Shown here: in pieces, positions 1-5,858 of the stretch
Numbering within the stretch: position 1 is the first letter of the stretch
Layout of the letters: each line of letters starts with the position of its first letter
Origin: Acidobacteriota bacterium
Lineage (GTDB): Bacteria; Acidobacteriota; Thermoanaerobaculia; Multivoradales; JAHEKO01
Direction: 5' to 3'
Length of the DNA: 8,782 nt
Assembly (NCBI GenBank): GCA_027296385.1
Contig: JAPUJD010000178.1
Location: 1-8,782, forward strand
Position numbers and translations under genes: made by a program
The notes under the pieces: model-generated
What the model saw: only the letters and a program-made list of their open reading frames with translations
What the model was told of the DNA's origin: nothing
The model's database searches: none

Positions 1-68
1 GAAGATCCTCTCCTCAGGGCGACTTCTTAGACTATCTGACGTTCGTTGTCCCGGAGGAGAGGATCTTC
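1..68. repeat. Perfect 15-bp inverted repeat with one arm at the window edge
   Basis: GAAGATCCTCTCCTC at 1-15 is the exact reverse complement of GAGGAGAGGATCTTC at 54-68, with a 38-nt spacer. Complementarity stops sharply at 15/54 (position 16 is A, 53 is G) and runs to base 1, so the left arm may continue outside. There is no T-tract and no transposase nearby. The right arm lies in frame in the partial gene, where it encodes EERIF. If base 1 is a contig end, a fold-back assembly or library artefact is a good explanation; otherwise it is a cruciform-forming repeat. Confidence 0.8.
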
Positions 69-188
69 TATCTTGCCCTTCCCGAGATCGACAGCAGCCT
101 GCGATATTTCGTGCTTGCCGCCGATGGCCGTGCTGGAGAGATCCCCATATCTTTCGAACCACAGGTCGGTAACTCCTCACCGCCTTGA
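3..188 (+). CDS. 3' end of an unrecognised protein gene (5' part outside the window)
   Basis: A reading frame is open from the left edge to a TGA at 186-188 and gives the last 61 residues of a protein. I do not recognise the family. The peptide reads like a folded domain: alternating hydrophobic runs such as TFVVPEERIFYLALPEI, then SLRYFVLAADGRAGEIPISF, ending in a polar tail (GNSSPP). Third positions are about 60 percent G/C, lower than in the other genes of the window, so coding support is moderate. The gene converges on the phnE-like gene, with 66 bp between the two stops. The first five or so codons lie within an arm of a perfect inverted repeat touching the window edge, so they may not belong to the natural gene. 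The alternative is non-coding DNA that is open by chance; other frames here give poorer peptides. Confidence 0.5.
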   Translation, partial: RSSPQGDFLDYLTFVVPEERIFYLALPEIDSSLRYFVLAADGRAGEIPISFEPQVGNSSPP

Positions 189-228
189 TCATTCGGGTGT
201 CGCGCAGCGAATAGGAGGCAGCGGCCCA

Positions 229-248
229 GGCGACTGGTGCTGGTCGCC
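229..248. terminator. Weak hairpin between two convergent genes, possible terminator
   Basis: GGCGAC (229-234) and GTCGCC (243-248) form a perfect 6-bp stem around an 8-nt loop. It sits between the stop of the left partial gene (188) and the stop of the phnE-like gene (255), where a shared terminator would be expected. There is no run of T on either side, so it does not meet the usual rule for an intrinsic terminator. The rest of 189-254 shows nothing else recognisable. Confidence 0.25.
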
Positions 249-254
249 ATCACC

Positions 255-1034
255 TCAGTGCACTTTCCGCCGTACCCAGAAGGTCAGGCCGTCGAGGAGA
301 GTGACCACCGCGATGATCACCATCACCAGGACCGCGACCCGTTCGTACTGAAATCCGCGCACGTAGAGGACGATGTAGTAGCCCACGCCGCCGGCCCCGA
401 CGAGACCCAGCACCGCGGCGTCTCGGAAGTTCATCTCCAAGCGGTAGACGGTGAAGGCGACGACCTGTGGCACCGACTGCGGGAAGAGTCCGTAGCGCAG
501 AGTCTGGCCCCAGGTCGCGCCGGTGCCGCTGACCGCGTTGAGGATCCCCGGCTCCGCGGTCTCGAATTCCTCGGCGTAGAACTTGCCGAGCATGCCGATG
601 GAGTGAAACGCCAGGGCCAGCATGCCGGGGAACGGCCCCAATCCGACCGCCGACACGAAGAGCATCGCCACGACGATCAGGGGCACGGCGCGCATGGCGC
701 CGAGGAGCCACTTGATCGGCTGGGCCAGCCAAGACGGCGAGACATTGGAAGCGGCCATGAAGCCGAGCGGCAGCGCCACCAACACCGCGATGCCGGTTCC
801 CGCCAGGGCGATCATCAGCGTCTCTACCGTCGAGGTGACGACCGCCTGGGTGACGCTCCAGTCCGGCGGCACGAGCCGCGAGAAGAACTCACCGAAGCGC
901 GGCCCGGACTCCAGCAGATTGCCGAGTGAGAACTCGGACCAACGCAACGCCCAGACAAAGAGAGCGCTAATCGCCAACCAGGTGCAAGCCCGGACGGCGA
1001 TCCGCTGCTTCCAGGTCCTGTGCAAGTCGGTCAT
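255..1034 (-). CDS. phnE: PhnE-like ABC transporter permease
   Basis: This is the inner-membrane permease of a phosphonate/phosphite-class ABC importer, 259 residues, a normal length for PhnE. Hydrophobic segments lie near residues 13-30, 68-95, 112-135, 187-198, 205-224 and 234-252. The cytoplasmic EAA loop that contacts the ATPase is visible around 159-190, with the family pattern E-P-G-I-L-N-A-V-x-G-T-G-A and then Y-G-L-F-P-Q. The NFRDAAVLGLVGAGGVG stretch (202-218) is also typical. The ATG at 1034 was chosen over an upstream in-frame start at 1148 because GGAGA lies about 11 nt before it and because upstream sequence belongs to the ATPase gene in another frame. It overlaps the end of the phnC-like gene by 68 bp and is the last gene of the operon. 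Family assignment is secure; the substrate is inferred only at class level. Confidence 0.9.
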   Translation of the reverse strand: MTDLHRTWKQRIAVRACTWLAISALFVWALRWSEFSLGNLLESGPRFGEFFSRLVPPDWSVTQAVVTSTVETLMIALAGTGIAVLVALPLGFMAASNVSPSWLAQPIKWLLGAMRAVPLIVVAMLFVSAVGLGPFPGMLALAFHSIGMLGKFYAEEFETAEPGILNAVSGTGATWGQTLRYGLFPQSVPQVVAFTVYRLEMNFRDAAVLGLVGAGGVGYYIVLYVRGFQYERVAVLVMVIIAVVTLLDGLTFWVRRKVH

Positions 1035-1824
1035 CTTGACGGCTGTCTCCAGTCGGTTTTTCGGACGGCTTGCCGCGATAGACCAGCTCGGCGTCCCTCT
1101 CGGTGAAACCGGACGGCGGCCCGTCGTACACCAGCTTGCCGTTGGCAAGGCCGATGAAGCGGCTGGCGAAACGCGCCGCGAGATCCGGTTGGTGAAGATT
1201 GACCAGCAGGGTCACGTTGCGCCGGGCGACGCACTCGACCATCAGCTCGAGCGCGTCCTCGGCCAGCTCGGGGTCGAGAGCCGAGACCGGCTCGTCGGCG
1301 AGAATCACATCCGCGTCCTGCATCAGCGCTCTGGCGATGGCCGTGCGCTGGCGTTGCCCGCCGGAGAGGGTCTCGACCCGGCGGTTCTCCATACCGGCGA
1401 GCTCGACCTCCTCGAGAATCGCCCCCGCTTTGGCGTGCTCTGCTGCCGGATACCAGCCCAGCAGGCTCGTCCACGGCGACACCCGGCCCAGACAACCGTG
1501 GAGGACGTTCTCGGCCACCGACAGGCGGGGCACGAGGTGGTACTCCTGGTCGATCATCGCCACTCGCCGGCGATGCCGGCGGCGACTCTCCGGCGCCGCC
1601 GGATCGTGCCCCAGAACCGTGACGCGCCCGGTCGAGGGTCGGGTGCGCCCCTTGATCAGTCGCGAGAGGGTCGTCTTGCCCGAACCGCTGTGGCCGAGGA
1701 CGAAGACCCGCTCGCCGGCACAGATCTCGAGGGCTTCGATGTCGAGCGCCAGGTTGGACCCGAGGACGACGTGCACGTCCTCGAGCTCGATCACCGGCTG
1801 CCCGGAGCGGTCACTCACGGACAA
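967..1824 (-). CDS. phnC: PhnC-like ABC transporter ATP-binding protein
   Basis: This is the cytoplasmic ATPase powering the importer, 285 residues. All nucleotide-binding elements are present: Walker A GHSGSGKT (44-51), Q-loop Gln near 93 in MIDQEYHLVPRLSV, signature LSGGQ (153-157), Walker B VILADEP (173-179), D-loop SALDP and switch His near 211 in NLHQ. The LVPRLSVAENVLHGCLGR segment is characteristic of PhnC among ABC ATPases. I place the start at TTG 1824 because AAGGAG lies exactly 7 nt upstream; GTG 1818, which overlaps the phnD stop as GTGAGTGA, is the alternative. Either start overlaps the end of phnD (8-14 bp), implying translational coupling. After the normal end of the fold (YRGKPSEK) about 25 polar, low-similarity residues follow inside the phnE coding region, so the original stop has probably been lost. 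The frame is open far upstream, but that part is only the shadow of phnD. Confidence 0.93.
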   Translation of the reverse strand: MSVSDRSGQPVIELEDVHVVLGSNLALDIEALEICAGERVFVLGHSGSGKTTLSRLIKGRTRPSTGRVTVLGHDPAAPESRRRHRRRVAMIDQEYHLVPRLSVAENVLHGCLGRVSPWTSLLGWYPAAEHAKAGAILEEVELAGMENRRVETLSGGQRQRTAIARALMQDADVILADEPVSALDPELAEDALELMVECVARRNVTLLVNLHQPDLAARFASRFIGLANGKLVYDGPPSGFTERDAELVYRGKPSEKPTGDSRQDDRLAQDLEAADRRPGLHLVGD

Positions 1825-2671
1825 AACCGTACTCCTTCGCCAGCTCGGCCACTCCGGCGTAGGTCGAATGATCGACTTCGACGTACCCGTCGACGTTGTA
1901 GAGCTGCTCGAGGAGATTCCGGTTCGGCCCGTCGTTGAGGGCGAGCAGGGCCTCGCGCAGGCCGTCGACCAGCTCCGGATCGGCGCCCTTGCGCACCACC
2001 ACGCAGTGTGACGGGATTGGCCTCGACTCGCCGATCGCGACCATCTGGTCCCGCTCCTCGGGTCGCAGGAGAGTGAACGAGTACTGGCCGATGCCCGCCG
2101 CGTCGACGAAGCCGTTGTAGACGGCACGAATCGCCTGCTCGTCGCCGCCGGCGAAGTAGATCCGGCCGAAAAAGGCGTCCGCATCATCGCGGTGGTCGAT
2201 CAGCCCCTGCTGTCTGAACACGTCGAGGGGGTACATGTAGCCCGACGAGGAGAGCGGGTCGACGAAGGCGATCGAGTGGTCCTTCAACTGCTCGACGCTC
2301 TCGATGCCGCTGTCCTTGCGCACGAAGATCCGCGAGACGTAGGTCGACGAGCCCGAGTAGACCTCGCCGAGAATCGGGTAGGCGCCGGCCTCCTGGTGGG
2401 CCAGGACGTACTGCAAAGGACCCATGAAGCCGGCGTCGGCGGTCTCCCCGCGCAGGGCCTCGACCACGGCCGCGTAGTCGGTGGCGACGTACGCCTTGAC
2501 GCCCACGCCGAGCCTTGCCTCGAGGTACTCGACGACGGGCTCGACATTGTCGACTAGCTGGTCTGGGTTCTGGTATGCGATGAAGACGAGTCGGAAGTCC
2601 TCGGCGGCAGGTGCCGGACCGGCAGCCAGGGCGAAGAGTGCGAGGGCGCAGACGCTATTTCGAAGTCTCAT
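1811..2671 (-). CDS. phnD: PhnD-like periplasmic phosphonate/phosphite-class binding protein
   Basis: This is the substrate-binding protein of the importer, 286 residues, exported to the periplasm. A signal peptide (MRLRNS, hydrophobic core ALALFALAAG, likely cut after PAPAA near residue 23) is followed by the PF12974-type two-lobed fold. Family landmarks are VEPVVEYLEARLGV (43-56), the ADAGFMGPLQYVLA loop (78-91), YVSRIFVRKDSGI (111-123) and SSSG (141-144), which corresponds to the anion-binding Ser/Thr loop. The conserved His that follows (GSHD in relatives, His157 in E. coli PhnD) is replaced here by GGDE, with Asp at 177. The mature part has a single Cys (223), unlike a thiol-dependent arsenite sensor. 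ATG 2671 is chosen, with GGTGAG about 7 nt upstream; GTG 2683, overlapping the previous stop as GTGA, is possible. It follows the di-haem gene by 8 bp. Phosphonate, phosphite, phosphate or another oxyanion could be the ligand. Confidence 0.9.
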   Translation of the reverse strand: MRLRNSVCALALFALAAGPAPAAEDFRLVFIAYQNPDQLVDNVEPVVEYLEARLGVGVKAYVATDYAAVVEALRGETADAGFMGPLQYVLAHQEAGAYPILGEVYSGSSTYVSRIFVRKDSGIESVEQLKDHSIAFVDPLSSSGYMYPLDVFRQQGLIDHRDDADAFFGRIYFAGGDEQAIRAVYNGFVDAAGIGQYSFTLLRPEERDQMVAIGESRPIPSHCVVVRKGADPELVDGLREALLALNDGPNRNLLEQLYNVDGYVEVDHSTYAGVAELAKEYGFVRE

Positions 2672-2679
2672 GGCGATTC

Positions 2680-4596
2680 TCACCGTAGCTGCGGATTCTC
2701 CGCGTAGACCCGGCGGTACTCTTGCACCCCGGCGTCGACCGCTGCCCAGTCGCCCTGCTGGAGCGCCTCCCCGGCGGCATCCATCAGCGAAGCCATGTGA
2801 TCGAGCGTCGGCATCTGGCTCGGGTCCTGAACGTCCCACTTGTGCGCCCGGATCTCGAGCGCAATGGTCTTGAAGGTAATGGCGATCAACTCCGAGTGCT
2901 GACGCTGCTTGAGGAACTCGTAGGTCGACAAGAAGAAGCTGAACTCCTCGAGCTCGGCCTCGAGGGTGTGCAGCGTGTCCTCGTAGGCGTCGACGCCGGA
3001 ACCGACGGTCTCGACGTAGGCCGTCAGCTGCTCGAGCTCGGTCTCGCCCAGACCCAGCTCGTAGTGGTCGTTGAACCATTCGTTGACCGACCGCAGCGTC
3101 GGCTGGCTGCCGTCCGCGAAGTAAGGCGCGGTGTAGAGCGAACTGAGCAGGGTCGGGGTGTCGAGAGCACCGTCGCGCGAATTCTCCTCGGCGCCCGCGA
3201 CCGTGCCGATGTCGTGCCGGCGCCGATCGAGGAAGTGATCAGACGGGAGGTGGCACGACGCGCAGGAGTGCCCGCCCATCTGCTCGAACTCCCGGTTGAA
3301 GATCTCCTCTCCAGCCTTGGCGGCGGCGGAGGCGGCATCGGTGAGCCGCCCGTCCGCCCCGAGCAAAGGGTTGGGCAGGAAGTCGAACTCGAGCATGTAG
3401 GCAATCAGGCCATCGAGCAGCGTCGGGTCGGGCTCGGGCCCGTTGAATTCGTTGACGATGACGTTGCGAATGAATTCCCGCAACGAGTCGAACCGACCGT
3501 TGCGCCCATACGGTGCCGTGAAACGAATGCCGCGCAGGTCGGGAATGTCGATCGGGTCGAAATGGCCGTTGTTGGCGTGTGGCGCGAAGAAGCTGCTCGA
3601 CACGTCAAGGCCGCCGGGACGGGACGACAGCCCGGGAATGAAGAACCCCGGATTGGTGATGCTCTTGTTGTGGCAAGTGTTGCAGCTCAGGGCCAGGGAG
3701 CGCGCCGGCTCGCCGAAGATGAACGAGCTGTCGAAGCCCATGTCGCCCAAGGCGATGAGCGTGGTCTCCCTCTCGTCGACGCCGCGGGTAGCCATGTTGA
3801 GAACCTGCCGCGGACGCGGCAGCTGCTTGTTGAGGTTGGCGCCCGGAGGCAGCCTGATCGGCAGCTCGACCGCTCGCTCCGGATCGCTGCGCTGCCGGGG
3901 CACCGGCGCAAACGTTCCCGCTTCGGCCACCCGATACGCTTCGCCAAAGTTGATCCGCAGGTACCTCGCCAGCTCGTCCGCGTCCTCGGCGAAGGCCGCG
4001 CTGTCCGGCGCCACGACTCCCACCCCGAGCACGCCCGGGTGGCCCAGAGCGCTCGACAGCTCGAGCCAGCAGCGACCGAGCTCGACGAAAGTCTGTGGGT
4101 CGGCCGCGCGAATCTCCACTTCGAATGCTTCCCAGAGCTGGCGGGCCAGATCGAGGCTACGCCGCGCCGCCCCGTAGTCCGCCAGCGAGGCCCGGGCGTC
4201 GGCCAGCTGGGTCTCGAGCGCTGCGGCGAGGGCTCGGGTGGCCAACTCGAAGAGCGCCCTTCTCGCTGTGAGCTGTTCGTTCGGTTCTAGCTCCGTGGCG
4301 GGATCCAGGCTCTCGACCAGAGGCCGGGCGGCGCGAGCAAACGCGCTTGCCCGCTCAGCGTCCAAGGCTTCGAGCTCGGCGGCGATCCGCTCGACGTCAC
4401 GCGCGACCTCGCTCGACGGCAGCGGCCGCAACTGCAGGAAGAAGCCCAACCGGCGGTAGCTCTCGGTGATCGGGTGCAGCTCCTCCGGCGGCACGATGTG
4501 GGCCGTCGCCGGATGGTCGCAAAAGATCGCCAGACAAAGCGCCACCGCGCTCAGAAGGACTCCGGGTAGTCGGCGTTGGTTATCTCGAGTGCTCAT
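2680..4596 (-). CDS. Exported di-haem cytochrome c peroxidase/MauG-like protein
   Basis: This is a large periplasmic di-haem c-type protein, 638 residues from ATG 4596; GTG 4614 would add six. Neither start has a clear ribosome site. A signal peptide (RRLPGVLLSAVALCLAIF, roughly residues 8-26) precedes a mainly helical, charged region to about residue 295 that I do not recognise. Two haem-binding CxxCH sites follow: CNTCH (305-309) and CASCH (445-449). Each is followed by the peroxidase-family cassette: LRGIRFTAPYGRNGRFDSLREF (354-375) for the first and TPTLLSSLYTAPYFADG (480-496) for the second. The usual family motif there is PYFHDG, so Ala replaces His. A further 110 helical residues close the protein. 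Bacterial cytochrome c peroxidases are about 300-350 residues, so this one is doubled in length by N- and C-terminal additions. The family reduces peroxide or, as in MauG/MbnH, oxidises protein residues. It is first in an operon with the PhnDCE-like importer, so its substrate may be linked to the transported compound. Confidence 0.88.
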   Translation of the reverse strand: MSTRDNQRRLPGVLLSAVALCLAIFCDHPATAHIVPPEELHPITESYRRLGFFLQLRPLPSSEVARDVERIAAELEALDAERASAFARAARPLVESLDPATELEPNEQLTARRALFELATRALAAALETQLADARASLADYGAARRSLDLARQLWEAFEVEIRAADPQTFVELGRCWLELSSALGHPGVLGVGVVAPDSAAFAEDADELARYLRINFGEAYRVAEAGTFAPVPRQRSDPERAVELPIRLPPGANLNKQLPRPRQVLNMATRGVDERETTLIALGDMGFDSSFIFGEPARSLALSCNTCHNKSITNPGFFIPGLSSRPGGLDVSSSFFAPHANNGHFDPIDIPDLRGIRFTAPYGRNGRFDSLREFIRNVIVNEFNGPEPDPTLLDGLIAYMLEFDFLPNPLLGADGRLTDAASAAAKAGEEIFNREFEQMGGHSCASCHLPSDHFLDRRRHDIGTVAGAEENSRDGALDTPTLLSSLYTAPYFADGSQPTLRSVNEWFNDHYELGLGETELEQLTAYVETVGSGVDAYEDTLHTLEAELEEFSFFLSTYEFLKQRQHSELIAITFKTIALEIRAHKWDVQDPSQMPTLDHMASLMDAAGEALQQGDWAAVDAGVQEYRRVYAENPQLR

Positions 4597-4864
4597 CGTC
4601 AGGTTTCGTTTCACGAGGTCAAAAGCCTGGTCAGTTTTTTAGTAGTCGAAACACTACCTTGCGTGACACAAAATTGCAAGTGGGGCAACTCCAGCCGAAT
4701 CGCCGCCAAGGGGGTCATCAACTGCGAGCGCCAAAGCGCAGGAGGCTTGCGCGAGGCTATTCGGCACGAAGGCCGAGCACCGCTGCTGTCAGGGCTGCTG
4801 GTGTCATGGTAGGTTCGTTCCGCCGAAAGGGGTCGAAATCTCAACTAAACTAGGGAGGCACTCC
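4597..4864. other. Divergent intergenic region between di-haem operon and dodecin
   Basis: These 268 bp separate two divergent transcription units and must hold both sets of promoter signals. The left half (about 4620-4680) is unusually AT-rich for the window and carries the operon promoter candidate. A short inverted repeat, GTAGT at 4642-4646 and ACTAC at 4653-4657 with a 6-nt gap, overlaps its -10 and could bind a regulator. The right half is GC-rich with no convincing promoter for dodecin. Short open frames on both strands here lack family similarity and ribosome sites, so I call no gene. Confidence 0.6.
4651..4679 (-). promoter_or_regulatory. Candidate sigma70-type promoter of the di-haem/PhnDCE-like operon
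   Basis: Read on the minus strand, TTGCAA (4679-4674) and TAGTGT (4656-4651) resemble -35 and -10 boxes with a 17-bp spacer. The matches are 4/6 and 3/6 to consensus. Transcription would begin near 4644, giving a leader of about 48 nt before ATG 4596. The position, ideal spacing and local AT-richness support it; the weak -10 match keeps confidence modest. Confidence 0.35.
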
Positions 4865-5068
4865 ATGTCCGTAGCCAAGGTCACCGAGATCAGCTCCAGT
4901 TCCACAGTCAGCTTCGAGGACGCCATCAAGCAGGGCATCGCCCGTGCCAGCCGCACGCTTCACGGTATCCAGGGAGCGTGGATCAAGGAGCAGAAAATCG
5001 TCTGTGCCGGGGGCGACATCACCGAGTATCGTGTCGACATGAAGGTGACGTTCGTTCTCAAGGACTGA
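4865..5068 (+). CDS. Dodecin family protein, variant binding site
   Basis: This 67-residue protein belongs to the dodecin family, small beta-alpha-beta-beta subunits that assemble into hollow dodecamers and store or buffer flavins in the cytoplasm. The whole family pattern is present: VAKVTEISSSSTVSFEDAI, the helix IKQGIARASRTLHGI, then two strands ending EYRVDMKVTFVL. GGGAGG lies 6 nt before the ATG, an excellent ribosome site that fixes the start. In well-studied dodecins a Trp stacks on the flavin (Trp36 in Halobacterium) and a Gln contacts it (Gln55). On ungapped alignment these positions are Gly37 and Arg56 here, with a Trp displaced to 39 (GAWIKEQ). This matches a recognisable dodecin subclass whose ligand I cannot name. 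It appears monocistronic: 80 bp follow before the next gene, with only a weak 5-bp hairpin (5077-5092) and no T-tract. Confidence 0.9.
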   Translation: MSVAKVTEISSSSTVSFEDAIKQGIARASRTLHGIQGAWIKEQKIVCAGGDITEYRVDMKVTFVLKD

Positions 5069-5202
5069 TCCAGCGGCGGCAAGCACCTGCCGTGGCACAC
5101 GCACCTGCCCCCCGCCTGTTCCGCGCTTGGGTACCGCGAAGAGGCTAGATCATCATCCGACTCCTCTGGCGCTTTCGTCTCGGCTACGTCGCCATCGCCC
5201 TG

Positions 5203-5544
5203 ATGACGGGCTGGGCCTGCGGCCTGAGCTTCTTCGCCCTGATCGGTCGTGCCCTCGACGACGGCACCGGTCTCGAGCGCTGGGTCTCGGGCTGCAGCTC
5301 GCTCGTGATCCTGCTTCCTCTCGGTGCCTTCATGGGCTGGCTGACGGTCCGGCTGTGGAGGACGGGCAAGTACATTCAGGAGCTGCGCAACTACCGCTAC
5401 TGCGTCGTCTCCACGTGGTGGATGCTCCTCGTCTTCCCCCTCGGCACAATGGTCGGCGGTGGCATGCTCTTGTTGCTGCAGCGCGAAAGCGTCAAGGCGG
5501 CATTTGCCGATGCCGACCCCGAGGCGGCAATAGATCCCGGCTAG
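5203..5544 (+). CDS. Small membrane protein, unknown function; true start probably near 5149-5155
   Basis: I recognise no family. From ATG 5203 the protein has 113 residues with hydrophobic segments at 1-15, 31-50 and 71-93 and a short acidic C-terminal tail, so it is an inner-membrane protein with about three helices. The ATG is doubtful: it cuts into the first helix and has no ribosome site. The frame continues upstream for 18 codons to a TAG at 5146-5148. That stretch is coding-like (RLLWRFRLGYVAIAL, mostly C/G third positions) and would give a basic N-terminus plus a full helix. It contains no ATG, GTG or TTG, but three ATC codons at 5149, 5152 and 5155 lie 4, 7 and 10 nt after AAGAGG (5139-5144). 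A rare ATC start, or a base change or error in an original ATG, would explain this. A 5-bp hairpin spans the stop codon (5537-5550). Confidence 0.65.
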   Translation: MTGWACGLSFFALIGRALDDGTGLERWVSGCSSLVILLPLGAFMGWLTVRLWRTGKYIQELRNYRYCVVSTWWMLLVFPLGTMVGGGMLLLLQRESVKAAFADADPEAAIDPG

Positions 5545-5858
5545 AGCCGGTACCTCCCCCGTTTCGAACGCAACGGTGGAGATGCCCGCGCCTGCAAGGC
5601 GTCGCGACCAAGGGCACCGCAGGCGTAGCCGTAGCCATGCCGAGGATGACCGGCCGAGCGCAACGCTCGAGAAGCGGGCAGATCCACCGGCGCAGCCTGA
5701 ACGGCGTGAGAAATTCGGCTTGGATCACGAGGGCAGTGGTCAGGACCGGGAGAATGGCCCAGCGCCGTGAGACGCCGCCACCGGAGATTGGTACTCTCGG
5801 CTGAATCTTTGCGGCCGGCGAGTCTAGTCAGCCGCGAGCCACAGGAACGAGGCGAAGG
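5545..5858. other. 314-bp gene-free region with a structured element
   Basis: No convincing gene is present. Open frames here (for example 5576-5770) give Arg/Pro-rich peptides without family likeness. The left two-thirds is the self-complementary element described separately (5574-5689), followed by GAACGGCGTGAGAAATTCGG at 5699-5718, which looks like a conserved tail of the same element. The right part, 5720-5840, should hold the promoter for the sugar-transfer genes, but I see no good -35/-10 pair. GCGGC (5811-5815) and GCCGC (5831-5835) could form a loose hairpin. Confidence 0.6.
5574..5689. repeat. Long imperfect inverted repeat with inner hairpins; candidate dispersed repeat or structured RNA
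   Basis: The outer arms CGGTGGAGATGCCCGC (5574-5589) and GCGGGCAGATCCACCG (5674-5689) pair at 14 of 16 positions. The only mismatches are a central tandem GA/AG, a motif that stacks well in RNA as sheared pairs. Inside lie three further pairings: GCCTGC (5590-5595) with GCAGGC (5619-5624); a competing stem of GGCGTAGC (5622-5629) with GCCATGCC (5634-5641), with one mismatch and one wobble; and CGAGCG-CAA-CGCTCG (5655-5669), perfect. The result is a closed multibranch structure of 116 nt. It has no T-tract, so it is not an ordinary terminator. The strand is undetermined. I infer an extragenic repeat family or a non-coding RNA; copy number cannot be seen from one window. Confidence 0.6.

Noticed and set aside
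68..253. Minus-strand frame of 61 codons at the left end
   Set aside because: It is antisense to the better-looking 3' end of a plus-strand gene and has no recognisable sequence.
622..1938. Plus-strand open frame of 438 codons across the phnC/phnE-like genes
   Set aside because: It runs antisense to two genes with clear ABC motifs and has no recognisable domain.
1811..2671. Interpretation of the PhnD-like protein as an arsenite sensor (AioX type)
   Set aside because: The mature protein has one Cys in a different context and no two-component regulator or arsenite oxidase gene is nearby.
2722..4290. Plus-strand open frame of 522 codons opposite the di-haem gene
   Set aside because: Its composition (Arg/Val/Glu-rich, no motif) is that of an antisense shadow, while the minus strand carries two CxxCH sites and peroxidase cassettes.
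4611..4853. Short open frames on both strands between the di-haem gene and dodecin
   Set aside because: No ribosome sites or family likeness, they overlap each other, and the region must serve as the divergent promoter.
5077..5092. CGGCA/TGCCG hairpin after dodecin as terminator
   Set aside because: Only a 5-bp stem, no T-tract follows; such hairpins are common by chance at this GC content.
5537..5550. CCGGC-TAGA-GCCGG hairpin over the membrane-protein stop as terminator
   Set aside because: The stem is short and is followed by a C-run, not a T-run; mentioned only as a weak structure.
5127..5804. 225-codon plus-strand frame over the small membrane protein and intergenic element
   Set aside because: The peptide is Arg/Pro/Gly-rich without hydrophobic order, while the +1 alternative frame gives clean transmembrane helices and coding-like codon use.
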